A stretch of DNA of 20,843 nucleotides from an uncultured Microbacterium sp. (GCF_943912325.1 NZ_CALTTX010000045.1:1-20843); one strand, 5' to 3'; numbered from the stretch's first letter, positions 1 to 7,539 are shown. Notes: generated by a model from the letters alone, not told the origin. Translations and numbers: made by a program.

Positions 1-65
1 GGGTCGTGCTGACCCGCCGCGGCCGGCTGCTCGCCGACGCCGTCGTGCGGGCGCTCACGGACTGA
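1..65 (+). CDS. hemW: HemW-like radical SAM protein, C-terminal end only
   Basis: Only the last 20 codons are present, in frame 3, ending at TGA 63-65. The tail reads VVLTRRGRLLADAVVRALTD. A 'GRLLADAVVR' ending is typical of HemW, the radical-SAM coproporphyrinogen oxidase-like heme chaperone. In many actinobacteria this gene sits directly upstream of hrcA, as here. The assignment rests on this short tail plus gene order, so it is good but not certain. The catalytic domain lies outside the window and cannot be judged. Confidence 0.7.
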   Translation, partial: VVLTRRGRLLADAVVRALTD

Positions 66-72
66 GCCGCGC

Positions 73-78
73 TAGAAT
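73..78 (+). promoter_or_regulatory. hrcA promoter -10 hexamer (TAGAAT)
   Basis: TAGAAT matches the TANNNT -10 consensus of primary actinobacterial sigma factors. Its last base overlaps the first base of the CIRCE operator, so transcription would begin inside the operator. No convincing -35 is visible at 17-18 bp upstream, where the sequence is still hemW coding DNA. Confidence 0.55.
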
Positions 79-104
79 TGGCACTCAGCGACAGCGAGTG
101 CCAG
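78..104 (+). promoter_or_regulatory. CIRCE operator for HrcA
   Basis: The left arm TTGGCACTC (78-86), a 9-base spacer and the right arm GAGTGCCAG (96-104) form an inverted repeat with 8 of 9 pairs. The CIRCE consensus is TTAGCACTC-N9-GAGTGCTAA. The spacer length is exact, and the departures lie in the outer bases. It sits between the -10 hexamer and the hrcA ribosome-binding site, the usual place for HrcA autorepression. HrcA should therefore control hrcA-dnaJ here and probably groE elsewhere in the genome. Confidence 0.92.
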
Positions 105-116
105 ATCGGAGGGGCG

Positions 117-1166
117 ATGGTCAGCGAACGCGGACTCGAAGTGTTGCGCGCGATCGTGCAGGACTACGTCTCGACGCGCGAGCCCGTCGGCAGTAAGGCG
201 ATCGTCGAACGGCACGCTTTCGGCGTCTCGGCGGCGACGATCCGCAACGACATGTCGCTGCTCGAAGACGAAGAGCTCATCACAGCACCGCACACCTCAT
301 CGGGCCGCGTGCCCACAGACAAGGGGTATCGCGTCTTCGTCGACCACTTGGCCGAGCTCCGCCCGCTCTCGTCCGCGCAGCGCCAGGCGATCGCCTCGTT
401 CCTCGACGGTCCGTCCGACCTCGATGACACGCTCGCCCGCACCGTGCGCGCGCTCTCGCGCCTGACCGGTCAGGTCGCGCTCGTGCAGTACCCCTCGTTC
501 GAGCGGGCGAACGTCTCGCACGTCGAGCTCGTCTCGGTCGGCGCGGGGCGCCTGCTCGCCGTCATCGTGACCGATTCGGGGCGCGTCTCGCAGCGGGTCT
601 TCGGCGTGCGCGACGAACTCGACGACGCGGGGCTTGCCGCCGTGCGCGCGCGGGTGTCGTCGGTCGTCGTCGGTCACCCCGTGCGCGAGGCCGTGCGGCT
701 CGCCGAAGCCGCCGCCGAGGTCGTCGATGACACCCCCGCTCCTCACGACCGATTCGCGGCAACGCTCGCGGTCGTCATGCGCGTCGTGGCCGAAGAGCTC
801 GACGACTTCCGTCAGGACCGCCTCGTGCTCGCCGGATCGGCGACACTCGCGCGCGTCGAAGCGGACTTCCGCGGATCGATCTCGCCGCTCCTCGAAGCGA
901 TCGAAGAGCAAGTGACGCTCCTGCGGCTCATGAGCGAGATGGTGTCGGACACGCAAGACGTGACGGCGTCGATCGGTCGCGAGAACGCGGCGTTCGGTCT
1001 CGACGAGGCATCCGTCATCGCGACCGACTACGACGCGATCGGCGCGCGCGGCCGCATCGGCCTGCTCGGCCCCACGCGCATGGACTACCCCACCAACCTG
1101 GCGGCGGTGCGAGCGGTCGCGCGCTACCTCACCCGCCTGCTCGACGACGATGACACAGCCCGCTGA
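117..1166 (+). CDS. hrcA: Heat-inducible transcription repressor HrcA
   Basis: HrcA binds CIRCE operators and represses chaperone genes until heat stress diverts GroEL, its folding partner. The 349-residue product begins with a winged-helix region (about residues 1-75) containing the family signature TIRNDMSLLEDEELI and SSGRVPTDKGYRVFVD. A GAF-like ligand or dimer domain and the C-terminal domain follow. An in-frame start at 78 exists but would put the operator inside the gene. ATG 117 follows a strong Shine-Dalgarno, GGAGGGG (108-114), and gives the usual HrcA N-terminus (MVSERGLEVLRAIV). The gene is followed 51 bp later by dnaJ, the standard actinobacterial pairing, and has its own CIRCE element, so it is autoregulated. 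Confidence 0.97.
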   Translation: MVSERGLEVLRAIVQDYVSTREPVGSKAIVERHAFGVSAATIRNDMSLLEDEELITAPHTSSGRVPTDKGYRVFVDHLAELRPLSSAQRQAIASFLDGPSDLDDTLARTVRALSRLTGQVALVQYPSFERANVSHVELVSVGAGRLLAVIVTDSGRVSQRVFGVRDELDDAGLAAVRARVSSVVVGHPVREAVRLAEAAAEVVDDTPAPHDRFAATLAVVMRVVAEELDDFRQDRLVLAGSATLARVEADFRGSISPLLEAIEEQVTLLRLMSEMVSDTQDVTASIGRENAAFGLDEASVIATDYDAIGARGRIGLLGPTRMDYPTNLAAVRAVARYLTRLLDDDDTAR

Positions 1167-1174
1167 CGCGGGTC

Positions 1175-1202
1175 GTGCGCGGGGCTTTGCGGCACCGCGC
1201 GC
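1175..1202 (+). other. Stem-loop between hrcA and dnaJ
   Basis: GTGCGCGG (1175-1182) can pair with CCGCGCGC (1195-1202), giving 8 bp with one G-T wobble and a 12-base loop. No T-run follows, and the dnaJ ribosome-binding site AAGGAAGG (1204-1211) comes right after. It could be an mRNA processing or attenuation element, or chance pairing in GC-rich DNA. There is no separate promoter I can defend here. Confidence 0.3.
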
Positions 1203-1217
1203 CAAGGAAGGCTAACT

Positions 1218-2333
1218 GTGACGGATCACTATGACGTGCTGGGCGTCGCGCGCGACGCGAGCCCCGACGAGATCAAGAAGGCGTACCGCCGGCTCGCGCG
1301 CGAGTTGCACCCCGACGTCAACCCGGCCGACGACGCGCAAGAGCGGTTCAAGCTCGTGACGCACGCGTACGACGTGCTGTCGGACCCCGAACAGCGCCAG
1401 CGCTACGACCGCGGCGGCGACTCGGCGTTCGGCGGGGGCGCTGCGGGCTTCGGCGGGTTCGGCGACATCTTCGAGACGTTCTTCGGCGGGGGACAGGCGC
1501 GCGGATCGCGGCCTCGGTCGCGCCGCGAGCGCGGTCAGGATGCGCTCGTGCGCGTCGACCTCGAGCTGAAGGACGTCATGTTCGGGACGCACCGCGACCT
1601 CGAGGTCGACACGGCGGTCTTGTGCGAGACCTGCCAGGGGTCGTGCTGCCAGCCGGGAACGCAACCCGTCGCGTGCGACATCTGCCACGGCTCGGGTCAC
1701 GTGCAGCGCCAAGTGCGGAGCCTGCTCGGCAACGTCGTCACGACGCAGCCGTGTTCGGCGTGCCAGGGCTACGGCACGACGATCCCGTACCCGTGCGCGA
1801 CGTGTCACGGCCAGGGTCGCGTGCGCTCGCGCCGCACGGTATCGGTCGACATCCCGGCGGGTGTCGAGAGCGGGCTGCGCCTGCAGCTGCCCGGCTCGGG
1901 TGAGATCGGTCAGGCCGGCGGCCCGCACGGCGACCTCTACCTCGATATCCACGTCGAGGTCGACGAGGTCTTCAGCCGCGAAGGCGATGATCTGCTGGCG
2001 ACTCTCGAGGTCTCGATGCCCGACGCCGTGCTCGGCACGACGACCCGCTTCGAGAGCCTCGATGGTCCCGTTGACGTCGAGCTGCGGCCCGGTGTGCAGT
2101 CGGGCGAAGTGCTCGTCGTCAAGGGCCGCGGAATCACGCCGCTGCGAGGTTCACACGGTGCGCAGCGCGGCGACCTGCGCGTCGGCGTGCATGTCGTGAC
2201 CCCGACGCGGATCGACGCTCACTCGCGCAAGCTGATCGAAGAACTCCGCACCCGCACCAAGGCGCCCGCGCCGCAGCTCGCGCGGTTCCAGCAGGGTCTG
2301 TTCGCGAAGCTCCGCGACCGCTTCCGGGGCTGA
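1218..2333 (+). CDS. dnaJ: Chaperone protein DnaJ (HrcA-linked paralogue)
   Basis: DnaJ is the Hsp40 co-chaperone that delivers unfolded proteins to DnaK and stimulates its ATPase. The 371-residue product has a J domain with the HPD motif at 31-33, a Gly/Phe-rich stretch at about 70-100, and a cysteine-rich zinc domain with four CxxC repeats (CETC, CDIC, CSAC, CATC) from residue 136. Two beta-sandwich substrate domains follow. The first repeat is odd: the conserved Gly of CxxCxGxG is Cys143, reading C-Q-G-S-C-C. The GTG start follows the strong ribosome-binding site AAGGAAGG. Actinobacteria usually carry a second dnaJ with dnaK, so this is the hrcA-associated copy. It is co-transcribed with hrcA under CIRCE control and is followed by rsmE after 2 bp. 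Confidence 0.96.
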   Translation: MTDHYDVLGVARDASPDEIKKAYRRLARELHPDVNPADDAQERFKLVTHAYDVLSDPEQRQRYDRGGDSAFGGGAAGFGGFGDIFETFFGGGQARGSRPRSRRERGQDALVRVDLELKDVMFGTHRDLEVDTAVLCETCQGSCCQPGTQPVACDICHGSGHVQRQVRSLLGNVVTTQPCSACQGYGTTIPYPCATCHGQGRVRSRRTVSVDIPAGVESGLRLQLPGSGEIGQAGGPHGDLYLDIHVEVDEVFSREGDDLLATLEVSMPDAVLGTTTRFESLDGPVDVELRPGVQSGEVLVVKGRGITPLRGSHGAQRGDLRVGVHVVTPTRIDAHSRKLIEELRTRTKAPAPQLARFQQGLFAKLRDRFRG

Positions 2334-2335
2334 GC

Positions 2336-3076
2336 GTGGCGCTGCACTTCGTCGTCGACGATGCCGACGCGGGGCTTGCCCGCGGCGACACGGTGGCGCT
2401 GACGGGCGCCGAGGCTCATCACGCCGCCGCGGTCCGCCGCGTGCGTGCGGGCGAGGCGGTCACGATCGGCGATGGGCACGGACTGTGGGCGCGGGGGCGC
2501 GTCGGATCCGTTGCGCCGCGCAGCGTCGAGATCGTGATCGATGAATGCGAACGGATGCCGAAGCCCGACCGTTCCCTGGCGCTCGTGCAAGCCCTCGCGA
2601 AAGGCGACCGCGATGAGCTCGCGGTGCAGGCCGCGACCGAGATCGGCGTCGACCGGATCGTGCCGTGGCAGGCGGGTCGGAGCGTCTCGCGCTGGGAGGG
2701 CCCGAAGCGCGAGAAGGGCGTCGAACGGTGGCGTTCGATAGCGCGCGAGGCCGGCAAACAGGCGCACCGCGCCTGGTTGCCCGTCGTCGAGGACGTCGCT
2801 TCGACGAAGCAGCTCGCCGCGCGACTCTCGGGTGCGCTCATCGTCGTCCTCGACCCCTGGGTTTCCGCCTCGCTCTCGAGCGTGCTCGCGGTAGCGCCGG
2901 ACGCGGCCGAGATCGCGCTCGTCGTCGGGCCCGAGGGGGGAATCGCTCCTGAGGAGCTCGCCGCACTCGAGGCATCCGGAGCAGTCCTCGCGCGCCTCGG
3001 CGACACGGTCTTGCGCACCTCAACGGCAGGGCCGGCGGCCCTCGCGGTTGCGAGTGTCGCGCTCGGCCGCTGGTAG
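2336..3076 (+). CDS. rsmE: 16S rRNA (uracil1498-N3)-methyltransferase RsmE
   Basis: RsmE methylates N3 of U1498 in helix 44 of 16S rRNA, near the decoding site, using S-adenosylmethionine. The 246-residue product has the expected size, an N-terminal PUA-like region, and a C-terminal SPOUT (trefoil-knot) domain. The SPOUT signatures are clear: VVGPEGGIAPEEL and, near the end, LGDTVLRTSTAGPAAL. GTG 2336 lies 2 bp after the dnaJ stop, so translation is probably coupled. No strong Shine-Dalgarno is visible. Placement directly after dnaJ is common in Gram-positive bacteria and makes this the third gene of the heat-shock unit. Confidence 0.95.
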   Translation: MALHFVVDDADAGLARGDTVALTGAEAHHAAAVRRVRAGEAVTIGDGHGLWARGRVGSVAPRSVEIVIDECERMPKPDRSLALVQALAKGDRDELAVQAATEIGVDRIVPWQAGRSVSRWEGPKREKGVERWRSIAREAGKQAHRAWLPVVEDVASTKQLAARLSGALIVVLDPWVSASLSSVLAVAPDAAEIALVVGPEGGIAPEELAALEASGAVLARLGDTVLRTSTAGPAALAVASVALGRW

Positions 3077-3092
3077 ATAGCGCTGAGGCCTG

Positions 3093-3114
3093 GCGTCGGC
3101 GGGCGCCCCGGCGC
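3093..3114 (+). terminator. Possible U-less terminator after rsmE
   Basis: GCGTCGG (3093-3099) pairs with CCGGCGC (3108-3114), giving 7 bp with one wobble and an 8-base loop, 16 bp after the rsmE stop and before the next promoter. No T-run follows. Such stems have been proposed as terminators in actinobacteria, but GC-rich DNA forms them easily, so support is weak. Confidence 0.3.
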
Positions 3115-3132
3115 AGGGTCGGTAGCGCTCGG

Positions 3133-3138
3133 TAGACT
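3133..3138 (+). promoter_or_regulatory. -10 hexamer TAGACT, leaderless start of HIT gene
   Basis: TAGACT ends exactly 6 bases before ATG 3145. Transcription would begin at or within a base of the ATG, giving a leaderless mRNA for the operon that runs to era. No clear -35 is seen. Confidence 0.65.
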
Positions 3139-3144
3139 GGAATC

Positions 3145-3507
3145 ATGAGCGACGAGCGCAGCATCTTCACCCGGATTCTCGACGGCGAGATCCCGTCCGA
3201 GATCGTGGCCGAGAGCCCCCGCGCCTTCGCGATCCGCGATATCGCCCCCCGCGCGCCGATTCACCTACTCGTGATCCCCAAGACGGGTGAGTACCGCGAC
3301 GTCGTCGAGCTGGCTGCGGGCGACCCGGCGTTGCTCGCCGAACTCGTCGCGCTCGCGCGCACGGTCGCGACCGACGCGGGCGCCGACGACTTCCGTCTCG
3401 TCTTCAACACTGGCGCCGGTGCGGGGCAGACCGTCTTCCACGTGCACGGTCACCTGCTCGCCGGCGCCGCCGACGCCCCCCTCGATGAGAAGAGCCTGAG
3501 TGCCTGA
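3145..3507 (+). CDS. HIT-family (histidine triad) hydrolase, HinT-like
   Basis: HIT proteins are small nucleotide hydrolases that act on purine nucleoside phosphoramidates and aminoacyl-AMP. The 120-residue product has the diagnostic triad HVHGHLL, with His99, His101 and His103. The N-terminus (SIFTRILDGEIPSEIVAE) is typical of the HinT branch. There is no Shine-Dalgarno. ATG 3145 lies 6 bases after the -10 hexamer TAGACT, suggesting leaderless translation. The stop overlaps the phoH start by 8 bp, so the gene heads the operon HIT-phoH-ybeY-CBS protein-era. Its physiological substrate in this organism is unknown. Confidence 0.93.
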   Translation: MSDERSIFTRILDGEIPSEIVAESPRAFAIRDIAPRAPIHLLVIPKTGEYRDVVELAAGDPALLAELVALARTVATDAGADDFRLVFNTGAGAGQTVFHVHGHLLAGAADAPLDEKSLSA

Positions 3508-4624
3508 AGCACCCACCCCTGGAGCAGCACCCGGCGCCGAGAGCGCAACCGAGCGCATCCTCGTCGACGGCATCGCGATGGTGCAGTTGCTCGGCCCGCA
3601 CGATCGGCTTCTGCGCGTCGTCGAGCGTGAGCACCCCGGTGTCGACGTGCTCGTGCGCGGCAACGAGATCACCCTGACCGGCGAACCGGCGGCCGTCCGC
3701 GGCGCGCGCATCCTCGTCGACGAGCTGATCGCGATGACCCGCGCAGGTCAGGGGCTCGACCCGACCGACGTGCGTTCGTCGTCGCGCATCCTGCAGACGA
3801 GCGACCAGCGCCCCTCGGACGTGCTCGGCGAGGCGATCCTGTCGACGCGCGGCAAGGTCATCCGCCCCAAGACGCTCGGCCAGAAGTCGTACGTCGACGC
3901 GATCGACGACAACACGATCACGTTCGGCATCGGGCCCGCCGGCACGGGCAAGACGTACCTCGCGATGGCGAAGGCCGTGCAAGCGCTGCAACGCAAAGAG
4001 GTGCTCCGCATCATCCTGACCCGCCCCGCGGTCGAAGCGGGGGAGCGGCTGGGCTTCTTGCCCGGTTCGCTCACCGACAAGATCGACCCCTACCTGCGCC
4101 CCCTCTACGATGCGCTCAACGAGATGCTCGATCCCGAACTCGTGCCCAAGCTCATGGCGACCGGCACGATCGAGGTCGCGCCGCTGGCGTACATGCGTGG
4201 GCGCACCCTGAACGACTCATTCGTCGTGCTCGACGAGGCGCAAAACACGACGCCCGAGCAGATGAAGATGTTCCTCACTCGCCTCGGCTTCAACACCAAG
4301 ATGGTCGTCACCGGTGACATCACGCAGGTCGACCTGCCGGGTGGTAGCTCGGGGCTGCGCGTCGTGACGCGCGTGCTCGACGGTATCGACGACATACATT
4401 TCGCGCGGCTCACGAGCGACGATGTCGTGCGGCACACCCTCGTCGGCCGCATCGTCGATGCGTACTCCGAGTACGACGAGAAACGCACGGCCGCGCGGCA
4501 CGAGCGTGAGCAGGCGGCAGAGTTCGCAAACCGCGCCGAGCGGCGTTCCGCAACCCGACCCGTAGGACCACGCGACAGGATGCCGGGGCGCACACAGCGA
4601 CCCGACGAAGGGCGAGCCCGATGA
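3500..4624 (+). CDS. phoH: PhoH-like ATPase (PhoH/PhoL)
   Basis: The 374-residue protein has an N-terminal RNA-binding-like region (about 20-110) followed by a P-loop ATPase domain. Walker A is GPAGTGKT at 145-152 and Walker B is VVLDEAQ with Asp245-Glu246. The family is linked to RNA metabolism. Its fixed neighbourhood with ybeY and era suggests a role in rRNA processing or ribosome quality control, but the biochemical role is not settled. GTG 3500 overlaps the HIT stop by 8 bp and is the only start before the conserved N-terminus. The C-terminus ends in a basic, probably disordered tail. The stop overlaps ybeY's ATG (ATGA), so the two are translationally coupled. Confidence 0.94.
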   Translation: MPEAPTPGAAPGAESATERILVDGIAMVQLLGPHDRLLRVVEREHPGVDVLVRGNEITLTGEPAAVRGARILVDELIAMTRAGQGLDPTDVRSSSRILQTSDQRPSDVLGEAILSTRGKVIRPKTLGQKSYVDAIDDNTITFGIGPAGTGKTYLAMAKAVQALQRKEVLRIILTRPAVEAGERLGFLPGSLTDKIDPYLRPLYDALNEMLDPELVPKLMATGTIEVAPLAYMRGRTLNDSFVVLDEAQNTTPEQMKMFLTRLGFNTKMVVTGDITQVDLPGGSSGLRVVTRVLDGIDDIHFARLTSDDVVRHTLVGRIVDAYSEYDEKRTAARHEREQAAEFANRAERRSATRPVGPRDRMPGRTQRPDEGRAR

Positions 4625-5085
4625 CGATCGAGATCAACAACGAATCCGGCATGGCCGTCGACGAAGAGATGGTGTTGCGGCTCACCGAGCACAACCTCGC
4701 GCACCTCAACGTCAGCCCCGACGCTGATGTCGCGATCCTGTTCGTGGACGTCGGCGCGATGGAATCGCTGCACGTGCAGTGGATGGACGAGCCCGGTCCC
4801 ACAGACGTGCTGAGCTTCCCGATGGACGAGCTCCGGCCCGGCACCGAGGATTCCCCGACGCCGGCGGGGCTTCTCGGCGATATCGTCGTGTGCCCCCAGG
4901 TCGCCGCAGAGCAGGCCGCCGAGGCGCGCAAGACCTTCGCCTCCGAAGTGCAGTTGCTTGTGACGCACGGCCTCTTGCACTTGCTCGGTTTCGACCACGC
5001 CGAACCCGAAGAAGAGCGTGAGATGTTCGGCATCCAAGACTCTCTGCTCGCGTCGTTCACCGCGACCGAGCGTCGACGATCGTGA
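4621..5085 (+). CDS. ybeY: Endoribonuclease YbeY (rRNA maturation factor)
   Basis: YbeY is a single-strand endoribonuclease needed for 16S rRNA 3'-end maturation and 70S quality control. The 154-residue product carries the zinc signature H-x3-H-x5-H as HGLLHLLGFDH, with His116, His120 and His126. It also has the upstream family motif TDVLSFPMDE. The length is normal for the family. ATG 4621 overlaps the phoH stop in ATGA, and the stop overlaps the next start in GTGA, so both junctions are coupled. Adjacent phoH and era support a shared role in small-subunit assembly. Confidence 0.97.
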   Translation: MTIEINNESGMAVDEEMVLRLTEHNLAHLNVSPDADVAILFVDVGAMESLHVQWMDEPGPTDVLSFPMDELRPGTEDSPTPAGLLGDIVVCPQVAAEQAAEARKTFASEVQLLVTHGLLHLLGFDHAEPEEEREMFGIQDSLLASFTATERRRS

Positions 5086-6446
5086 CCGCCGCGCTTCTCA
5101 TCATCGGGGCGGCCCTCCTCGTCTCGTTCGGCGGGTTGATGGCCTCGCTCGACGCCGCACTGAGCGTGACGAGCCGCAACGACCTGAGCGAGCTGTCGAT
5201 CGGCGCACGTTCGGGGGCGGCCCTGCGCCGGATCGCCGACGACATCGACGCGCACGTCAACGCCGTGGTGTTCTTCCGCATCCTGGTCGAGACGGCCGCG
5301 GCCGTGCTCGTGACGGCGGCCTTCATGATCCTCTTTGACAACGTGTGGTGGGCGATCGCGGCGGCGGCCGTGCTCATGACCGGCGTGTCGTTCGTGCTCG
5401 TCGGTGCGAGCCCCCGCGCGGTCGGTCGGCGAAACGCCAAACCGCTGCTGCGCGTGTTCGCCCCGATCGTGCGTTTCGTGCGGATTCTGCTCGGCCCACT
5501 CGCGAGCGCTCTCGCCTCGCTCGGTCAGCGCGTGACCCCGGGCGGTAGGCGGTCGGCCTTCACCTCGGAAGAGCAACTGCTGAGCCTCGTCGATGAGGCG
5601 GCCGATGCCGACCTGATCGAAGACGATGACCGCGAGCTGATTCACTCGGTGTTCGATTTCACCGACCGCTACGTGCGGGCGATCATGGTGCCCCGCACCG
5701 ACCTCGTGACGCTCGAGCCGACGGTCACGAGCGATGAGGCGATGGGGGTCTTCCTCTCGACGGGCGTTTCGCGTATTCCCGTGATCGACACCGAAGACGA
5801 CGACGTCATCGGCGTGCTGTACCTGAAAGACCTCATCCAGGCGGCCTACACGGCGCGCGAAGGGTGGGGCGCTCGTTCCCTCGCGGGGGGCCTCGGCACG
5901 CTGCTGCGCCCGCCGGTATTCGTTCCCGAATCGATGCGCGCCGAGACGCTGCTGCAGCAGATGAAGCGCGACGCCGTGCACGTCTGCATCGTCGTCGACG
6001 AGTACGGCGGCATCTCGGGGCTCGTGACGCTCGAGGACCTGCTCGAAGAGCTCGTCGGCGAGATCAGCGACGAGTACGACGCTCCGGCGGTCGAAACTGC
6101 CGAGATCGCGCCTGGCCGCTACCGTGTCAACGCACGACTGTCGCTCGACGAACTGGGTGACCTCTTCGGTCTCGATCTCGAAGACGACGATGTCGAGACG
6201 GTCGGCGGTTTGCTCGCGAAGGCGCTCGGCCGCGTGCCGCAGGCCGGCGCACAGGCCGAGTACGACGGCATCGTCATGATCGGCGGCACGTCGCTCGGAC
6301 GCGGCCGCGGCATCTCGACCGTGATCGTCGAGGCGTCCGATGATCTGAAGGCAGCGCGCGAGGCTTTCGAGGCTGAAGACGAGCAGAGCGAAGAGCGGTC
6401 GTCGCGGCGCCGTGGGCGAAAGGAAAAGGTCGATGACGCCGTCTGA
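5082..6446 (+). CDS. CNNM/CorC-type membrane protein with CBS pair (hemolysin-family)
   Basis: The order of domains is an N-terminal DUF21/CNNM membrane region with hydrophobic segments at about 3-25, 60-85, 87-112 and 128-150, a cytoplasmic CBS pair from about 202 (MVPRTD) to 325, and a C-terminal CorC_HlyC domain at about 345-425. The tail is charged. CNNM relatives export or regulate Mg2+ or Co2+ and bind nucleotide through the CBS pair. The old name 'hemolysin' reflects TlyC annotation and is not evidence of toxicity. The 454-residue length is normal. The GTG start is coupled to ybeY (GTGA overlap). The last 14 bp overlap era, which gets its ribosome-binding site from inside this gene. 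Confidence 0.92.
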   Translation: MTAALLIIGAALLVSFGGLMASLDAALSVTSRNDLSELSIGARSGAALRRIADDIDAHVNAVVFFRILVETAAAVLVTAAFMILFDNVWWAIAAAAVLMTGVSFVLVGASPRAVGRRNAKPLLRVFAPIVRFVRILLGPLASALASLGQRVTPGGRRSAFTSEEQLLSLVDEAADADLIEDDDRELIHSVFDFTDRYVRAIMVPRTDLVTLEPTVTSDEAMGVFLSTGVSRIPVIDTEDDDVIGVLYLKDLIQAAYTAREGWGARSLAGGLGTLLRPPVFVPESMRAETLLQQMKRDAVHVCIVVDEYGGISGLVTLEDLLEELVGEISDEYDAPAVETAEIAPGRYRVNARLSLDELGDLFGLDLEDDDVETVGGLLAKALGRVPQAGAQAEYDGIVMIGGTSLGRGRGISTVIVEASDDLKAAREAFEAEDEQSEERSSRRRGRKEKVDDAV

Positions 6447-7401
6447 CGACACGCCTCGCGAAGAGGCGATCGATGTTCAGGATGCCTCGGGCGCGGCCTT
6501 CCGATGCGGCTTCGTCACGTTCGTGGGTCGCCCCAACGTCGGCAAATCCACCCTGACGAACGCGCTCGTCGGCGAAAAGGTTGCGATCACGTCGGCGAAG
6601 CCGCAGACGACGCGCCGCGCGATTCGCGGCATCCTGAATCGTCCCGAATCGGACGACAGTGCGGGCGGGCAGCTCATCATCGTCGACACGCCGGGCATTC
6701 ATAAGCCCCGCACGCTGCTGGGGCAGCGCCTGAACGACCTCGTGGAACAGGTGCTCGGCGACGTCGACGTCATCGGCTTCCTCGTGCCGGCCGATCAGAA
6801 AGTAGGCCCCGGCGACCGCAGGATCGCCGCTTCGCTCGACGGGTACCCGCGCGCGAAGAAGGTCGCGATCGTGACCAAGACCGACATCGCGTCGCGCGAC
6901 GAGATCGGCGAACGGCTCATGGAGGTCGACTCGCTGCGCGAGGATTGGGCGGCCGTGATTCCACTGTCGTCGCTCACGCGCGAGCAGCTCGATGTGCTGA
7001 CCGACGAGCTGCTGTCGCTCATGCCCCCGGGGCCCGCGCTGTATGAAGAGGGCGTCGTGACCGACGAGTCGCTCGAGGACCGCATCGCCGAGATCATCCG
7101 CGAATCCGCGCTCGAGGGTGTCCGCGACGAGCTGCCCCACTCGATCGCCGTGACGATCGACGAGATCGCCGAGCGCGAGGGGGGCGGGCTGACCGACATC
7201 CACGCGAGCGTCGTCGTCGAGCGCGACAGCCAGAAGGCGATCATCATCGGGCACAAGGGCTCGCGCTTGCGCGACGTCGGTGCGCGGGCGCGCGCCCAGA
7301 TCGAGCCGCTCGTCGGCACGAAGGTGTTCTTGAAACTGCACGTGCGCGTCGCAAAAGAGTGGCAGCGCGACCCGAAACAGCTGGGACGACTCGGCTTCTG
7401 A
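6433..7401 (+). CDS. era: GTPase Era
   Basis: Era binds the 3' end of 16S rRNA and couples GTP hydrolysis to 30S maturation. The 322-residue product has G1 GRPNVGKS (32-39), G2 around QTTRR, G3 DTPG and G4 TKTD in place of the textbook NKxD; I believe Era relatives tolerate this but did not compare sequences. A C-terminal KH domain follows, with IIIGHKGSRLRDVG. ATG 6433 is preferred over GTG 6412 because GAAAGGA (6418-6424) lies 8 bases before it. The start overlaps the CBS-protein gene by 14 bp. About 23 residues precede the first G-domain strand, a modest extension. The gene closes the ribosome-maturation operon, and leuA begins its own unit just after it. Confidence 0.96.
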   Translation: MTPSDDTPREEAIDVQDASGAAFRCGFVTFVGRPNVGKSTLTNALVGEKVAITSAKPQTTRRAIRGILNRPESDDSAGGQLIIVDTPGIHKPRTLLGQRLNDLVEQVLGDVDVIGFLVPADQKVGPGDRRIAASLDGYPRAKKVAIVTKTDIASRDEIGERLMEVDSLREDWAAVIPLSSLTREQLDVLTDELLSLMPPGPALYEEGVVTDESLEDRIAEIIRESALEGVRDELPHSIAVTIDEIAEREGGGLTDIHASVVVERDSQKAIIIGHKGSRLRDVGARARAQIEPLVGTKVFLKLHVRVAKEWQRDPKQLGRLGF

Positions 7402-7424
7402 CGCGAGCACCCGCGGGCCGGGTG

Positions 7425-7430
7425 TATTCT
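7425..7430 (+). promoter_or_regulatory. -10 hexamer TATTCT of the leuA leader
   Basis: TATTCT ends exactly 6 bases before the leader-peptide ATG at 7437, implying that the attenuator transcript begins with the leader ORF itself (leaderless). No clear -35 is seen at the expected distance. Confidence 0.65.
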
Positions 7431-7436
7431 GACCTC

Positions 7437-7490
7437 ATGCGTGCGGGCGTACTTCTCCTTCTTAGCCGCCGCGGCGGGGCCTCGATCTAA
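7437..7490 (+). CDS. leu operon leader peptide (17 aa)
   Basis: This short ORF reads MRAGVLLLLSRRGGASI and ends at TAA 7488. It holds four consecutive Leu codons, CTT CTC CTT CTT (7452-7463), preceded by Val. CTT is uncommon in this high-GC window, where CTC and CTG dominate, so the run should sense charged tRNA-Leu sharply. It follows a -10 hexamer by 6 bases and precedes leuA by 76 bp, the classic arrangement of an attenuation leader. It is too short for routine gene callers. The expected role is ribosome stalling at the Leu codons during leucine starvation, which changes folding of the downstream RNA. Confidence 0.85.
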   Translation: MRAGVLLLLSRRGGASI

Positions 7491-7539
7491 GGGCCTTCCT
7501 CGCCGCGGAGCTTGTCGTCGGCCCGGGGGTATCTCCCCG
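7469..7539 (+). promoter_or_regulatory. leuA attenuator: competing RNA hairpins
   Basis: Three pairings can be drawn. (1) 7469-7479 with 7498-7508 gives an 11-bp stem with one G-T, starting 5 bases after the Leu codons, so a stalled ribosome would block it. (2) GGGCC 7491-7495 (or the copy at 7477-7481) pairs with GGCCC 7520-7524. (3) CGGGG 7524-7528 pairs with CCCCG 7535-7539. Pairings 1 and 2 compete with each other, as do 2 and 3 at base 7524. No U-tract follows any stem, so the output may be Rho-dependent termination or translation control of leuA rather than classical intrinsic termination. Pairings were drawn by eye without energy calculation. Confidence 0.65.

Noticed and set aside
5082..6446. 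Haemolysin or virulence function for the CBS-domain protein
   Set aside because: The name comes from old TlyC annotation. The domain set indicates a CNNM/CorC-type ion transport protein in a ribosome-maturation operon.
4410..6452. 680-codon open frame on the minus strand across ybeY and the CBS-protein gene
   Set aside because: It is antisense to well-identified genes, is rich in Arg/His/Asp as expected for a shadow frame in high-GC DNA, and shows no recognisable domain.
7466..7477. Perfect 12-bp palindrome CCGCCGCGGCGG as a protein-binding site
   Set aside because: It lies in the leader ORF and is better explained as part of the attenuator stem. GC-only palindromes are common by chance in this DNA.
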